The notes below the pieces were generated by a model. It ran no database searches, was not told where the DNA came from, and was given only the letters and a program-made list of their open reading frames with translations. Shown here piece after piece: positions 39,969 to 46,278 of a stretch of 46,278 nt of DNA. This stretch comes from Bacteroidota bacterium. GTDB taxonomy: Bacteria; Bacteroidota; Bacteroidia; Chitinophagales; Chitinophagaceae. Every line of letters starts with the position of its first letter. The stretch's first letter is position 1. The stretch spans positions 1-46,278 of the forward strand of contig CANKWR010000009.1 of NCBI GenBank assembly GCA_947487525.1, in the 5' to 3' direction. The translations under genes and the position numbers were made by a program.

Positions 39969-41459
39969 TTAAGAAAGATTTTTGTATTTGTCCTGTATTA
40001 AATTAGATACAATTGCTGCACTGGATAAACAAAGTGGTATGCCACCACCGGGATGTACACTTCCCCCTACAAAATATAGACCACTAGTTGTTTTGCTATC
40101 ATTAGGATGTCGCATAAAAGCAGCCATCTTGCTATTCGAACTTGTGCCATAAAGAGACCCCATATAAGAAGCTGTTTTTGACTCAATTGTAACTGGAGAG
40201 AGTACCTCTGAAACCTCTATATAAGATTCAACTTGCGTTCCTAATATTTTATTCAATTTTTCGATAATGGCTTTGCGATAAAAGTCCTCTAACATTGTCC
40301 AATCCTGGCCATTATTTGCTGGTACATTAATCATTACAAACCAATTTTCTTTGCCAACTGGCGCATGTTTACCTGGCTCTTGTTTGTTGGTAATATTGAT
40401 ATACACTGTGGGATCATAAAATGGTAGTCCTGTATTAAAAATGGCATCAAACTCCGCTTTATAATCTGTGCTAAAAAAGATATTGTGCAAATCTAACATT
40501 GGGAAAGACTTATTCATTCCCCAATAAAAAATGAATGCACTGCTACTTCTTTCTTGTTTTTTTACTTCTGCTGCCTTTACTGTATCGTTCAATAAGTTTT
40601 TATACGTAAAGTAAACATCCATATTACTCACCACAATGGAAGCAGGGTGTTGCGTATGATTAACCATTACTCCCTGCACAACCTGATCTTTGATCATGAT
40701 TTGTTGAACTGATTGTCCAAATGTAAACTCAACACCAAGTTTCACTGCTAAGCCATATAACGCATTGGTGATGCTTATCATGCCCCCTTTCGGATAAAAA
40801 GCACCTTCATTATGTTCAAGATGTGCTATCAAAGAAAGCATTGCTGGGGCGGTATAAGGGTTACTACCATTATAGGTCGCAAATCGATTAAATAGTTGTA
40901 CTAGTTTAGGTGATTTAAATGCTTTTTCATTATAGATATTCAATGACTTAAATAGATAGGCCAATTTTAATTTACCAATGGCTTTGATGATTGGTGCTTT
41001 GATGATTGTCTGAATACTATGTAAGGAGTACCTTAAAAATATATTTGCGATATGATGGTACGCTTCCGAAGCATGATTTAAATATCGATATAAATTCTGG
41101 ATAGGTTCACCCGTCTTTTCTTGTAACTCTGAAGCAAAGGATTCCCTATTCGTGTAGGCTTTGATGCATACTCCATCTTCATAAAAATAGTTACATGCCA
41201 CCTTTAATTTTTCATAGCTAAAATAAGGAGCCATTGGCTCTTTTGCTAAAGTAAATAGCGCTTCTATTAATTGAGGGCTAGTAAATAAACTGGGTCCAGC
41301 ATCAAACCTAAATCCATTGGTTTCAAAATGAGTTAATTTACCTCCTGGATAATTATTTTTTTCAAAAACTTGCACATGATACCCAAGCAGCCTTAGCCTA
41401 ATTGCAGTGGCCATTCCACCTACACCTGCGCCTATAATGATTGCTTTTTTCGAAGACAT
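39969..41459 (-). CDS. Carotenoid desaturase (CrtI/CrtD family)
   Basis: This 496-residue FAD-dependent protein has the N-terminal dinucleotide motif KKAIIIGAGVGGMATAIRLR (residues 3-22) and FEKNNYPGGKLTHFETNGF (FAD binding) with RFDAGPSLF. The C-terminal CrtI signature is GLYFVGGSVHPGGGIPLCLS near residue 460-480. It could be phytoene desaturase (CrtI) or the 3',4'-desaturase CrtD. The CruF-like neighbour and absence of phytoene synthase beside it make CrtD reasonable, but this is inference. It is followed 7 bp later by the CruF-like gene and preceded by a fatty acid desaturase gene. Confidence 0.92.
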   Translation of the reverse strand: MSSKKAIIIGAGVGGMATAIRLRLLGYHVQVFEKNNYPGGKLTHFETNGFRFDAGPSLFTSPQLIEALFTLAKEPMAPYFSYEKLKVACNYFYEDGVCIKAYTNRESFASELQEKTGEPIQNLYRYLNHASEAYHHIANIFLRYSLHSIQTIIKAPIIKAIGKLKLAYLFKSLNIYNEKAFKSPKLVQLFNRFATYNGSNPYTAPAMLSLIAHLEHNEGAFYPKGGMISITNALYGLAVKLGVEFTFGQSVQQIMIKDQVVQGVMVNHTQHPASIVVSNMDVYFTYKNLLNDTVKAAEVKKQERSSSAFIFYWGMNKSFPMLDLHNIFFSTDYKAEFDAIFNTGLPFYDPTVYINITNKQEPGKHAPVGKENWFVMINVPANNGQDWTMLEDFYRKAIIEKLNKILGTQVESYIEVSEVLSPVTIESKTASYMGSLYGTSSNSKMAAFMRHPNDSKTTSGLYFVGGSVHPGGGIPLCLSSAAIVSNLIQDKYKNLS

Positions 41460-41468
41460 CTGAGATTA

Positions 41469-42203
41469 TTATTTCAGGGGTATTAGCTTAATGATGCCTA
41501 TTTTGTTAAAAAGCTTAATGATTGGATACACAGGATCAATTTCCCACCACTTAGCTGCAAAGTTTGGTCTTGCTCCGGCATGATGATGATTGTTTTGAAA
41601 TAATTCACCCAACATCAAAAAGTCTATGAATAAGGTATTTTTGGATTGGTCTTTTTCACCTGGAAAATTTCGATACCCATACTTATGACCAGCCCAGTTT
41701 ACAATATCTCCTTGAATAGGACCAATTAAAAAATGGATGGGTAACAATAAGTACATCCACCATGCTGTTGCAAAATAAACATAAAATAATATGTATAGCC
41801 CGGCAAATAATAATCTTGTAGCGGTATGGTCTGCTATTATATCAATTTTTGGATAGACTGGAAAATTTTTATCAAACCGCTTTTCGATTTCTAGTGTGCC
41901 ATGCAAAACTCCATTGTATACATTTCTGGTGTGCATCATCATGGTGAATGCTTCTTTAAAAAAATGTGGTGTATGGGGATCTTTTTCTGTATCACTATAT
42001 GCATGATGCATGCGATGTAAAATTGCATAAGCACGTGCATTTAAATAAGAGCTCCCTTGGGTTACCCATGTGTAAATATAAAAGTACTTCTCCCAAAAAG
42101 GAGACATCGTAAACATTTTATGTGCCGAATAGCGGTGTAAGTAAAACGTTTGGCCAAATAAGGATAGATACCAGTGTAGCACAAGAAAAAGTAGAATTAT
42201 CAT
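41469..42203 (-). CDS. Acyl-CoA/fatty acid desaturase
   Basis: This 244-residue membrane enzyme has the three histidine boxes of the delta-9-type desaturases: HRYSAH at residues 23-28, HRMHH at 63-67, and NNHHHAG near 203. Hydrophobic segments lie between the boxes. It is short but complete. It introduces a double bond into a fatty acyl chain using a diiron centre; the substrate could alternatively be a carotenoid-related chain given its place. It lies 9 bp upstream of the CrtI/CrtD-like gene and probably heads the carotenoid operon, with an exact TAnnTTTG element just upstream. Confidence 0.92.
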   Translation of the reverse strand: MIILLFLVLHWYLSLFGQTFYLHRYSAHKMFTMSPFWEKYFYIYTWVTQGSSYLNARAYAILHRMHHAYSDTEKDPHTPHFFKEAFTMMMHTRNVYNGVLHGTLEIEKRFDKNFPVYPKIDIIADHTATRLLFAGLYILFYVYFATAWWMYLLLPIHFLIGPIQGDIVNWAGHKYGYRNFPGEKDQSKNTLFIDFLMLGELFQNNHHHAGARPNFAAKWWEIDPVYPIIKLFNKIGIIKLIPLK

Positions 42204-42220
42204 TTACAAATTTTAAAGCA

Positions 42221-42228
42221 CAAATTTA
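42221..42228 (-). promoter_or_regulatory. Putative promoter -7 element for desaturase-crtI/crtD-cruF operon (TAAATTTG)
   Basis: Read on the minus strand, TAAATTTG matches TAnnTTTG exactly and ends 17 bp before the desaturase start. No clear -33 element at 19-21 bp spacing. The three genes downstream are spaced 7-9 bp apart and likely share this promoter. Confidence 0.4.
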
Positions 42229-42329
42229 ATCATTCAAGGGCTATTATTAATTTAGTGTTTAATCTTATTCGAATTGACTTCAATATCGATACACATAAAG
42301 ATGTTGGTATAATTACATGATACAAATAG

Positions 42330-42968
42330 CTAAGGAATCATCCATCTAAAACAGTCATTTTCATAATCAAAAAAAGCCCTTCGATGGCCTGCATGGTTCA
42401 ACCATAACCACTCCATCGATTTAACTTGTATGGATACAATACCAAAATTCTTTGCCCCCATTTCGCTTTCAGCTAAAGTAAATTTTTCCTGCTCTATCTC
42501 CGCTGACAATCCACTAGTGGCTATTGTTGAAAAACTAGAGGGACTGGCTTCTGTTAAATAACAACGCCGACTAGATAAAGTGGTTTTTTGCCAGGCTTCA
42601 GCAGTGATTGTATCATTAAAATGTAAGATTGCCCTACCCTTTACCCTGATTTGAACACGCGTTGATGCATCGTAAAATAAAGCACTTATGGAATCGTTTT
42701 TTTGTAATTCTATCCATTTATTGCTCCTTATATCGGTATGAAAACGAAGTTCTTTTAACAAAGGAAAAGCTTTCCTAAGCACAACAGTTCGTATGCTCAG
42801 TGATTCATTGTTTAGGGTAGCCACGCAAGGAGTATGAAATGAACTGCTACTTTTTACAGCCCCATTGACCAATTGAATCCAACAATCTTTTTCTAGCTCA
42901 TCTATACTATAACTAATACTGTTAATAGTTACTTCATTCATTGTTTGATTTATATCCTTTTTTTTCAT
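42330..42968 (-). CDS. Pyridoxamine 5'-phosphate oxidase-like flavin-binding protein
   Basis: This 212-residue protein has a split-barrel FMN-binding fold of the PNPOx-like type: LSIRTVVLRKAFPLLKELRF, HTDIRSNKWIELQKNDSISA, and RVQIRVKGRAILHF strands. The C-terminal SMEWLWLNHAGHRRAFFDYE with a Trp/His-rich ending resembles PNPOx and related flavoproteins. It lacks some residues of true PdxH that I would expect, so pyridoxal production is not assured. Alternative Met at 42941 (MNEVTINS) is possible. It sits between the carotenoid operon and the aldehyde dehydrogenase gene. Confidence 0.85.
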   Translation of the reverse strand: MKKKDINQTMNEVTINSISYSIDELEKDCWIQLVNGAVKSSSSFHTPCVATLNNESLSIRTVVLRKAFPLLKELRFHTDIRSNKWIELQKNDSISALFYDASTRVQIRVKGRAILHFNDTITAEAWQKTTLSSRRCYLTEASPSSFSTIATSGLSAEIEQEKFTLAESEMGAKNFGIVSIQVKSMEWLWLNHAGHRRAFFDYENDCFRWMIP

Positions 42969-43073
42969 TCATATTAATATTGAACTTATTGCTCTTATGA
43001 TAGCAAGTATTCGTCCTATTTTCAGCACAATTATAGGCGTGCATTGTTTATTAAGCTGGCAATAGACCCAACT

Positions 43074-44699
43074 TTAAAATATAAACTTCGTACTCAAAAA
43101 ATTAGAGTCATGTGAAGCTACAATATCGTTAATGAGTTCCTTATTTTCCTCTGTTAGTTTAGCAGCCACCAGTGACCTAATTGAAAATGACCTCAAAGCA
43201 TCTACAACAGACAAAGTACCTTCGGCACTGTCTTTTCGACCAGTAAAAGGAAAGCTATCAGGTCCTCTTTGGCATTGACAATTGATATTGACACGACTCA
43301 CCTGATTCACTAAAGGATCAATCAAACCGGCTAATTCTGTCTTGTTTTGCGAGAACAAACTCACTTGTTGACCATGTGTTGATTCAATAATATATTGAAT
43401 AGGTTCTTCTATATCATCGAATGGGATAATCGGAATGATTGGACCAAACTGCTCTTCGCTGTATATTTTCATTTTATGATTTACTGGAAACAAAATAGCT
43501 GGATAAAAAAATGTTTCCTTAATGGTCCCCCCATTTTCATTCACCACTGTTGCTCCATGTAATTTTGCATCTTCAATTAAATCATTTAAGTAAGCTGGTT
43601 TTCCTGGCTCTGGAAGCGGTGTTAAAGTGACTCCTTTTTCCCAAGGCAACCCGAATTGTAATTTTTCGACCTGCACTTTTAATAATTCAATAAATTCATT
43701 CGCAATTGATTGATGCACAAAAATTGTTTTAAGTGCCGTACACCTTTGTCCATTAAATGAAAGAGATCCCAAGACAGTTTCTTTAACGGCTAAATGAATA
43801 TCAGCATCTTTGGAAACAATAGCTGCATTTTTAGCATCTAGTCCTAATATGGCTCTTAAGCGATTTACTTTTGGATGTAATTTTTTTAATTGATTTGCTA
43901 CCTTACTAGAGCCAATTAGGGTAAGTACATTTATTTTCCCAGATTCCATTAACGCAGGTATGATCACATTTCCACGTCCGTAGATTGTATTTACAACCCC
44001 TTTAGGAAAGCATGATTTAAAAGCTTCAAGCATTGGGTAATGTAATAATGTTCCATGTTTAGGCGCCTTAAATAATAAAGTATTTCCCATGATAATTGCA
44101 GGAATCAAGGTAGTAAATGTTTCATTCAATGGATAATTGAACGGACCCATACACAAAACAACCCCTAATGGCGATCGTCTAATTTGTGCTACAATACCTT
44201 GTTCTATTGTAAATCTTGACGAATCTCTGTCAATATCTTTCAGTGCTTCAATGGTAGCGTAAATATATTCAACGGTTCTGTCAAATTCTTTTTCAGAGTC
44301 TGCATAGGTTTTACCAATTTCCCACATTATTAATTTTACAACGATTGCTTTTTGTTCAAGCATTTTAGTAATAAAATTTTCAACGCATTTTATACGTTCC
44401 GAAACAGACATGGTTGGCCACTCCCCCCTACCATCATTATAGGCTTTACATGCAGCATCTAAAGCAATTTTTGCTTCTTTCTCTGTACAAATGGGATAAG
44501 AACCAATTTTAATTCGTTCTATTCCGTTGGAAGTTTGCATACAAATGGGTGAAAAAACTTCATGGGTTGGACCATCCCAGGTAATTAATGCTCCGTCAGA
44601 CAGGTATGTTTTTTGATGAATTAGGTCAGGCAACACAAAGGCTTCAGGTATTGTATTTTTATCAATAATTAAATGGTCCAATTTTTCTTGAAATGTCAT
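43074..44699 (-). CDS. Aldehyde dehydrogenase (GAPN-like, NADP-dependent)
   Basis: This ~541-residue ALDH starts best at the ATG at 44699 (MTFQEKLDHLIIDKNTIPEA); a longer frame from 44738 adds 13 residues with no homology sense. The catalytic Cys is in SFNGQRCTALKTIFV near residue 320. The FNYPLNETFTTLIPA and LTLIGSSKVANQL segments fit the NAD(P) fold, the latter matching the FTGS-type loop. The usual ELGGKN segment reads GLDAKN, so the classical general-base Glu is not in place; I believe a GLEAKN-type variant occurs in GAPN-like relatives. Function by family: NADP-dependent glyceraldehyde-3-phosphate or related aldehyde oxidation. It is unlikely to be a carotenoid enzyme but lies between light-related genes. 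Confidence 0.88.
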   Translation of the reverse strand: MTFQEKLDHLIIDKNTIPEAFVLPDLIHQKTYLSDGALITWDGPTHEVFSPICMQTSNGIERIKIGSYPICTEKEAKIALDAACKAYNDGRGEWPTMSVSERIKCVENFITKMLEQKAIVVKLIMWEIGKTYADSEKEFDRTVEYIYATIEALKDIDRDSSRFTIEQGIVAQIRRSPLGVVLCMGPFNYPLNETFTTLIPAIIMGNTLLFKAPKHGTLLHYPMLEAFKSCFPKGVVNTIYGRGNVIIPALMESGKINVLTLIGSSKVANQLKKLHPKVNRLRAILGLDAKNAAIVSKDADIHLAVKETVLGSLSFNGQRCTALKTIFVHQSIANEFIELLKVQVEKLQFGLPWEKGVTLTPLPEPGKPAYLNDLIEDAKLHGATVVNENGGTIKETFFYPAILFPVNHKMKIYSEEQFGPIIPIIPFDDIEEPIQYIIESTHGQQVSLFSQNKTELAGLIDPLVNQVSRVNINCQCQRGPDSFPFTGRKDSAEGTLSVVDALRSFSIRSLVAAKLTEENKELINDIVASHDSNFLSTKFIF

Positions 44700-44784
44700 A
44701 GATATTCTATTTGTAGGACATCTATAACAACTAATCAAGACTTTTGTTGCATTATAATTGATATTAAGTTAAAATAGCATATTA

Positions 44785-45909
44785 TCATTTGATGGATTGT
44801 TTGCATTTTTCCCAATATTTAAAAAAAGAAGGATAATATCCGGTAACAGATGGGAACATCCATTCCCGCTGGTCTTTAATTCCGGGATAATATTCAAATG
44901 CAGGATGTTCTTTGGAAATGAGTACTTTTTTTATATCCAAATTACTTTCATTATAAAGGGCTAAAATTTGTGGTATTTCTCCAACAAAAATCTGTATGCC
45001 AGGAATATTTTTTGATAGCTGAATTACAAAATTGATTACATTTTCGCTAACAGGATTTAAATTAAAGTGAGATGGTTCTAAAAGTAATACCCTGTTAACA
45101 TTTTCATTTGCGCGCCAAGTTGGATCCAAATTGTAGGAGTTGTAAAGAAGGGTGGGTTTTGTTAAGTCAAGTAAAGGAAAATTGGTGTCTGGTAAAATAG
45201 TGTTTAATTGTAGCGAAGTAATTGCCGTCAATGAATCAGGCACTTGCATGGAAACAATATGTTCATAAGAATCATCTAAAAAAGTACCCACCTGATTTGA
45301 ATGCGTATACTTATTGATATTTTCTTGATTACAATAATATTTTTTAGAAGAAAATGATCCAGCAACCCATTGCCAACTGCAATTGTTACTTGCGATATCA
45401 CCATCCAATAAATGATAGTATAACCATTTAGCAGGTATTTTCCAATGCGCTTTCCCAATATTACATGTAAACGATGCTAGATACATTCTAATGTGATTAT
45501 GCATATATCCTGATTCATATAAATATTTAATTTGATCATCCATTACCTTAATACCAGTATTACAATTTATTAATGAAGCCACCATTTGATAATGATCAAC
45601 ACCAGGCTGTACTTGTTTTAAATCATCCCAAATCTGGTCTTTTTTAATCTGCCAAACCCTTTGATAATATTCACGCCAAGCAAGTTCCTGGATTAATTTC
45701 TCGCTTTGTACAAATGTAAAGCCACTTTTTAAAATAGTATCCATCACCTGCTTTGTCGAAATTACCCCTCTAGAAATATAAGGGGACAAATAAGTAACAT
45801 CTCCATTTAAAAAATTCCTGGTTTTTGCATATTTCTCAGGATGAATTGTTTTTATTCTAGAAACGATTGAGTGGTAATCGGTTGTAAAACTAGGATTATA
45901 CTTTTGCAT
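44785..45909 (-). CDS. Cryptochrome/photolyase-like FAD protein with inverted domain order
   Basis: This 374-residue protein has a photolyase FAD-binding helical domain at its N-terminus. Residues ~40-205 carry YLSPYISRGVIS, ELAWREYYQRVW, YMHNHIRMYLASFTCNIG and LLDGDIASNNCSWQWVAGSF (the region near the photoreducing Trp). The usual N-terminal alpha/beta antenna domain is absent at the front. Instead, residues ~250-374 (RVLLLEPSHFNLNPVSENVI, IPGIQIFVGEIPQILALYNE, ISKEHPAFEYYPG) resemble that Rossmann-like domain, placed at the C-terminus. The domains look circularly permuted. It may repair UV-damaged DNA or act as a light sensor. It ends in TGA. Start MQKYNPSF at 45909. Confidence 0.85.
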   Translation of the reverse strand: MQKYNPSFTTDYHSIVSRIKTIHPEKYAKTRNFLNGDVTYLSPYISRGVISTKQVMDTILKSGFTFVQSEKLIQELAWREYYQRVWQIKKDQIWDDLKQVQPGVDHYQMVASLINCNTGIKVMDDQIKYLYESGYMHNHIRMYLASFTCNIGKAHWKIPAKWLYYHLLDGDIASNNCSWQWVAGSFSSKKYYCNQENINKYTHSNQVGTFLDDSYEHIVSMQVPDSLTAITSLQLNTILPDTNFPLLDLTKPTLLYNSYNLDPTWRANENVNRVLLLEPSHFNLNPVSENVINFVIQLSKNIPGIQIFVGEIPQILALYNESNLDIKKVLISKEHPAFEYYPGIKDQREWMFPSVTGYYPSFFKYWEKCKQSIK

Positions 45910-45919
45910 AGGGCAGTTG

Positions 45920-45935
45920 TTCTAAACTTTTAGAA
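45920..45935. promoter_or_regulatory. Perfect palindrome in front of the photolyase-like gene
   Basis: TTCTAAACTTTTAGAA is a 7+2+7 perfect palindrome starting 11 bp upstream of the photolyase-like start. It lies in the divergent gap between that gene and the fasciclin gene. It could be an operator, for example of a MerR- or TetR-type repressor, but no regulator is visible in the window. Confidence 0.35.
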
Positions 45936-46105
45936 TCGTTGGGTTGTTTCAATTCATTGCCAATTTAGAAATTAAAGTTTACATATCAGGGGATACAGAT
46001 TAAATAGTTATTGTGGAGCTTTAATTGTAGATTCTATCTATAATAATTAACAAAATTGTTAAATAACATTCAAGAACTCAATAATTAGAACTTTTTTAAT
46101 CGTTT

Positions 46106-46113
46106 TATGTTTA
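46106..46113 (+). promoter_or_regulatory. Possible -7 element for fasciclin gene (TATGTTTA)
   Basis: TATGTTTA matches TAnnTTTG except for the last base and lies 27 bp before the fasciclin ATG at 46141. T-rich sequence lies in the -33 area. Support is weak. Confidence 0.25.
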
Positions 46114-46140
46114 AGTATTAACAAACAAAAATTTAAATTA

Positions 46141-46278
46141 TGAAAATGAAATTCTTATTGACAATGCTAATTGGAGGCATTATCTCAGCGTCAGCTCAAA
46201 AAACAGTGGTTGATGTAGCTGTAGGTTCTAATGCACATACCACTTTAGTTGCTGCCGTAAAAGCCGCTGATTTAGTCG
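46141..46278 (+). CDS. Secreted fasciclin-domain protein (partial)
   Basis: The gene runs off the right edge. The visible 46 residues begin with a signal peptide (MKMKFLLTMLIGGIISASAQ) and continue KTVVDVAVGSNAHTTLVAAV, KAADLV. The pattern (TIVDVAVGSxxHTTLVAAVKAAxLV) is the start of a fasciclin (FAS1) domain. FAS1 proteins are extracellular or periplasmic adhesion-type proteins and, in Bacteroidota, are common near carotenoid and photolyase genes. Confidence 0.85.

Noticed and set aside
1..46278. CRISPR array, prophage, transposon, restriction-modification or toxin-antitoxin system
   Set aside because: No repeat-spacer pattern, integrase, transposase, methyltransferase-endonuclease pair or toxin-antitoxin pair was seen anywhere in the window.

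Overview
The window comes from a low-GC Bacteroidota chromosome, most likely a Chitinophagaceae-type freshwater or soil bacterium. The evidence is a SusC/SusD pair, many lipoproteins with short Bacteroidota-style lipoboxes, promoter elements of the TAnnTTTG type, and TerC/NhaD/CrtI relatives typical of that group. No rRNA, tRNA, CRISPR array, integrase or transposase was seen.

Layout. (1) 1-4849: partial SDR, a B12-binding radical SAM enzyme, two small envelope proteins, and an SRAP (YedK/HMCES) protein. (2) 4904-14539 (minus strand): a polysaccharide utilisation locus with susC, susD, two PKD-containing surface lipoproteins and two GH16 glucanases, most consistent with laminarin or another beta-1,3-glucan. 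A divergent membrane-spanning propeller/Y_Y_Y/LuxR-HTH regulator lies at 14944-17802. The 404-bp gap between them carries a cluster of four ACTACATC-type repeats around a plausible susC promoter. (3) 17833-21250: a secreted ThuA/GATase1-like protein, an SH3-domain lipoprotein, a DinB-like protein and a LysR regulator. (4) 21553-26361: a small conserved protein, a DUF6671 zinc-ribbon protein, Sua5 (frameshifted), dihydroorotase and an NhaD antiporter; a possibly structured RNA leader precedes this run. (5) 26628-30538: two tiny translationally coupled membrane proteins plus a larger membrane protein, a 25-bp perfect hairpin, a frameshifted prohibitin-like lipoprotein, and pabC/pabB. (6) 30751-37751: an M28 peptidase, an MBL-fold hydrolase, an IDO-like protein that seems to lack the heme histidine, a broken beta-propeller gene, TerC, a broken YqgE/AlgH gene and a DUF3817 protein. 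(7) 37770-45909 (minus strand): an exported methyltransferase, a DUF2237-PCD fusion, then carotenoid and light-related genes (CruF-like, CrtI/CrtD-like, fatty acid desaturase, PNPOx-like, aldehyde dehydrogenase, and a photolyase-like protein with inverted domain order). The window ends in a secreted fasciclin-domain protein.

The most notable points are: (a) the operator-like repeat array in front of the susC operon; (b) three nested or adjacent helices in the 21394-21525 leader; (c) the domain-inverted photolyase; (d) the IDO homologue with H346, S167 and F226 equivalents replaced; (e) the DUF2237-PCD fusion; (f) four disrupted genes between 22.7 and 37.4 kb (two one-base deletions, two in-frame TGA codons), which is either real decay or base-level sequence error. 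All calls are by eye from sequence and remembered family motifs; no database search was run.
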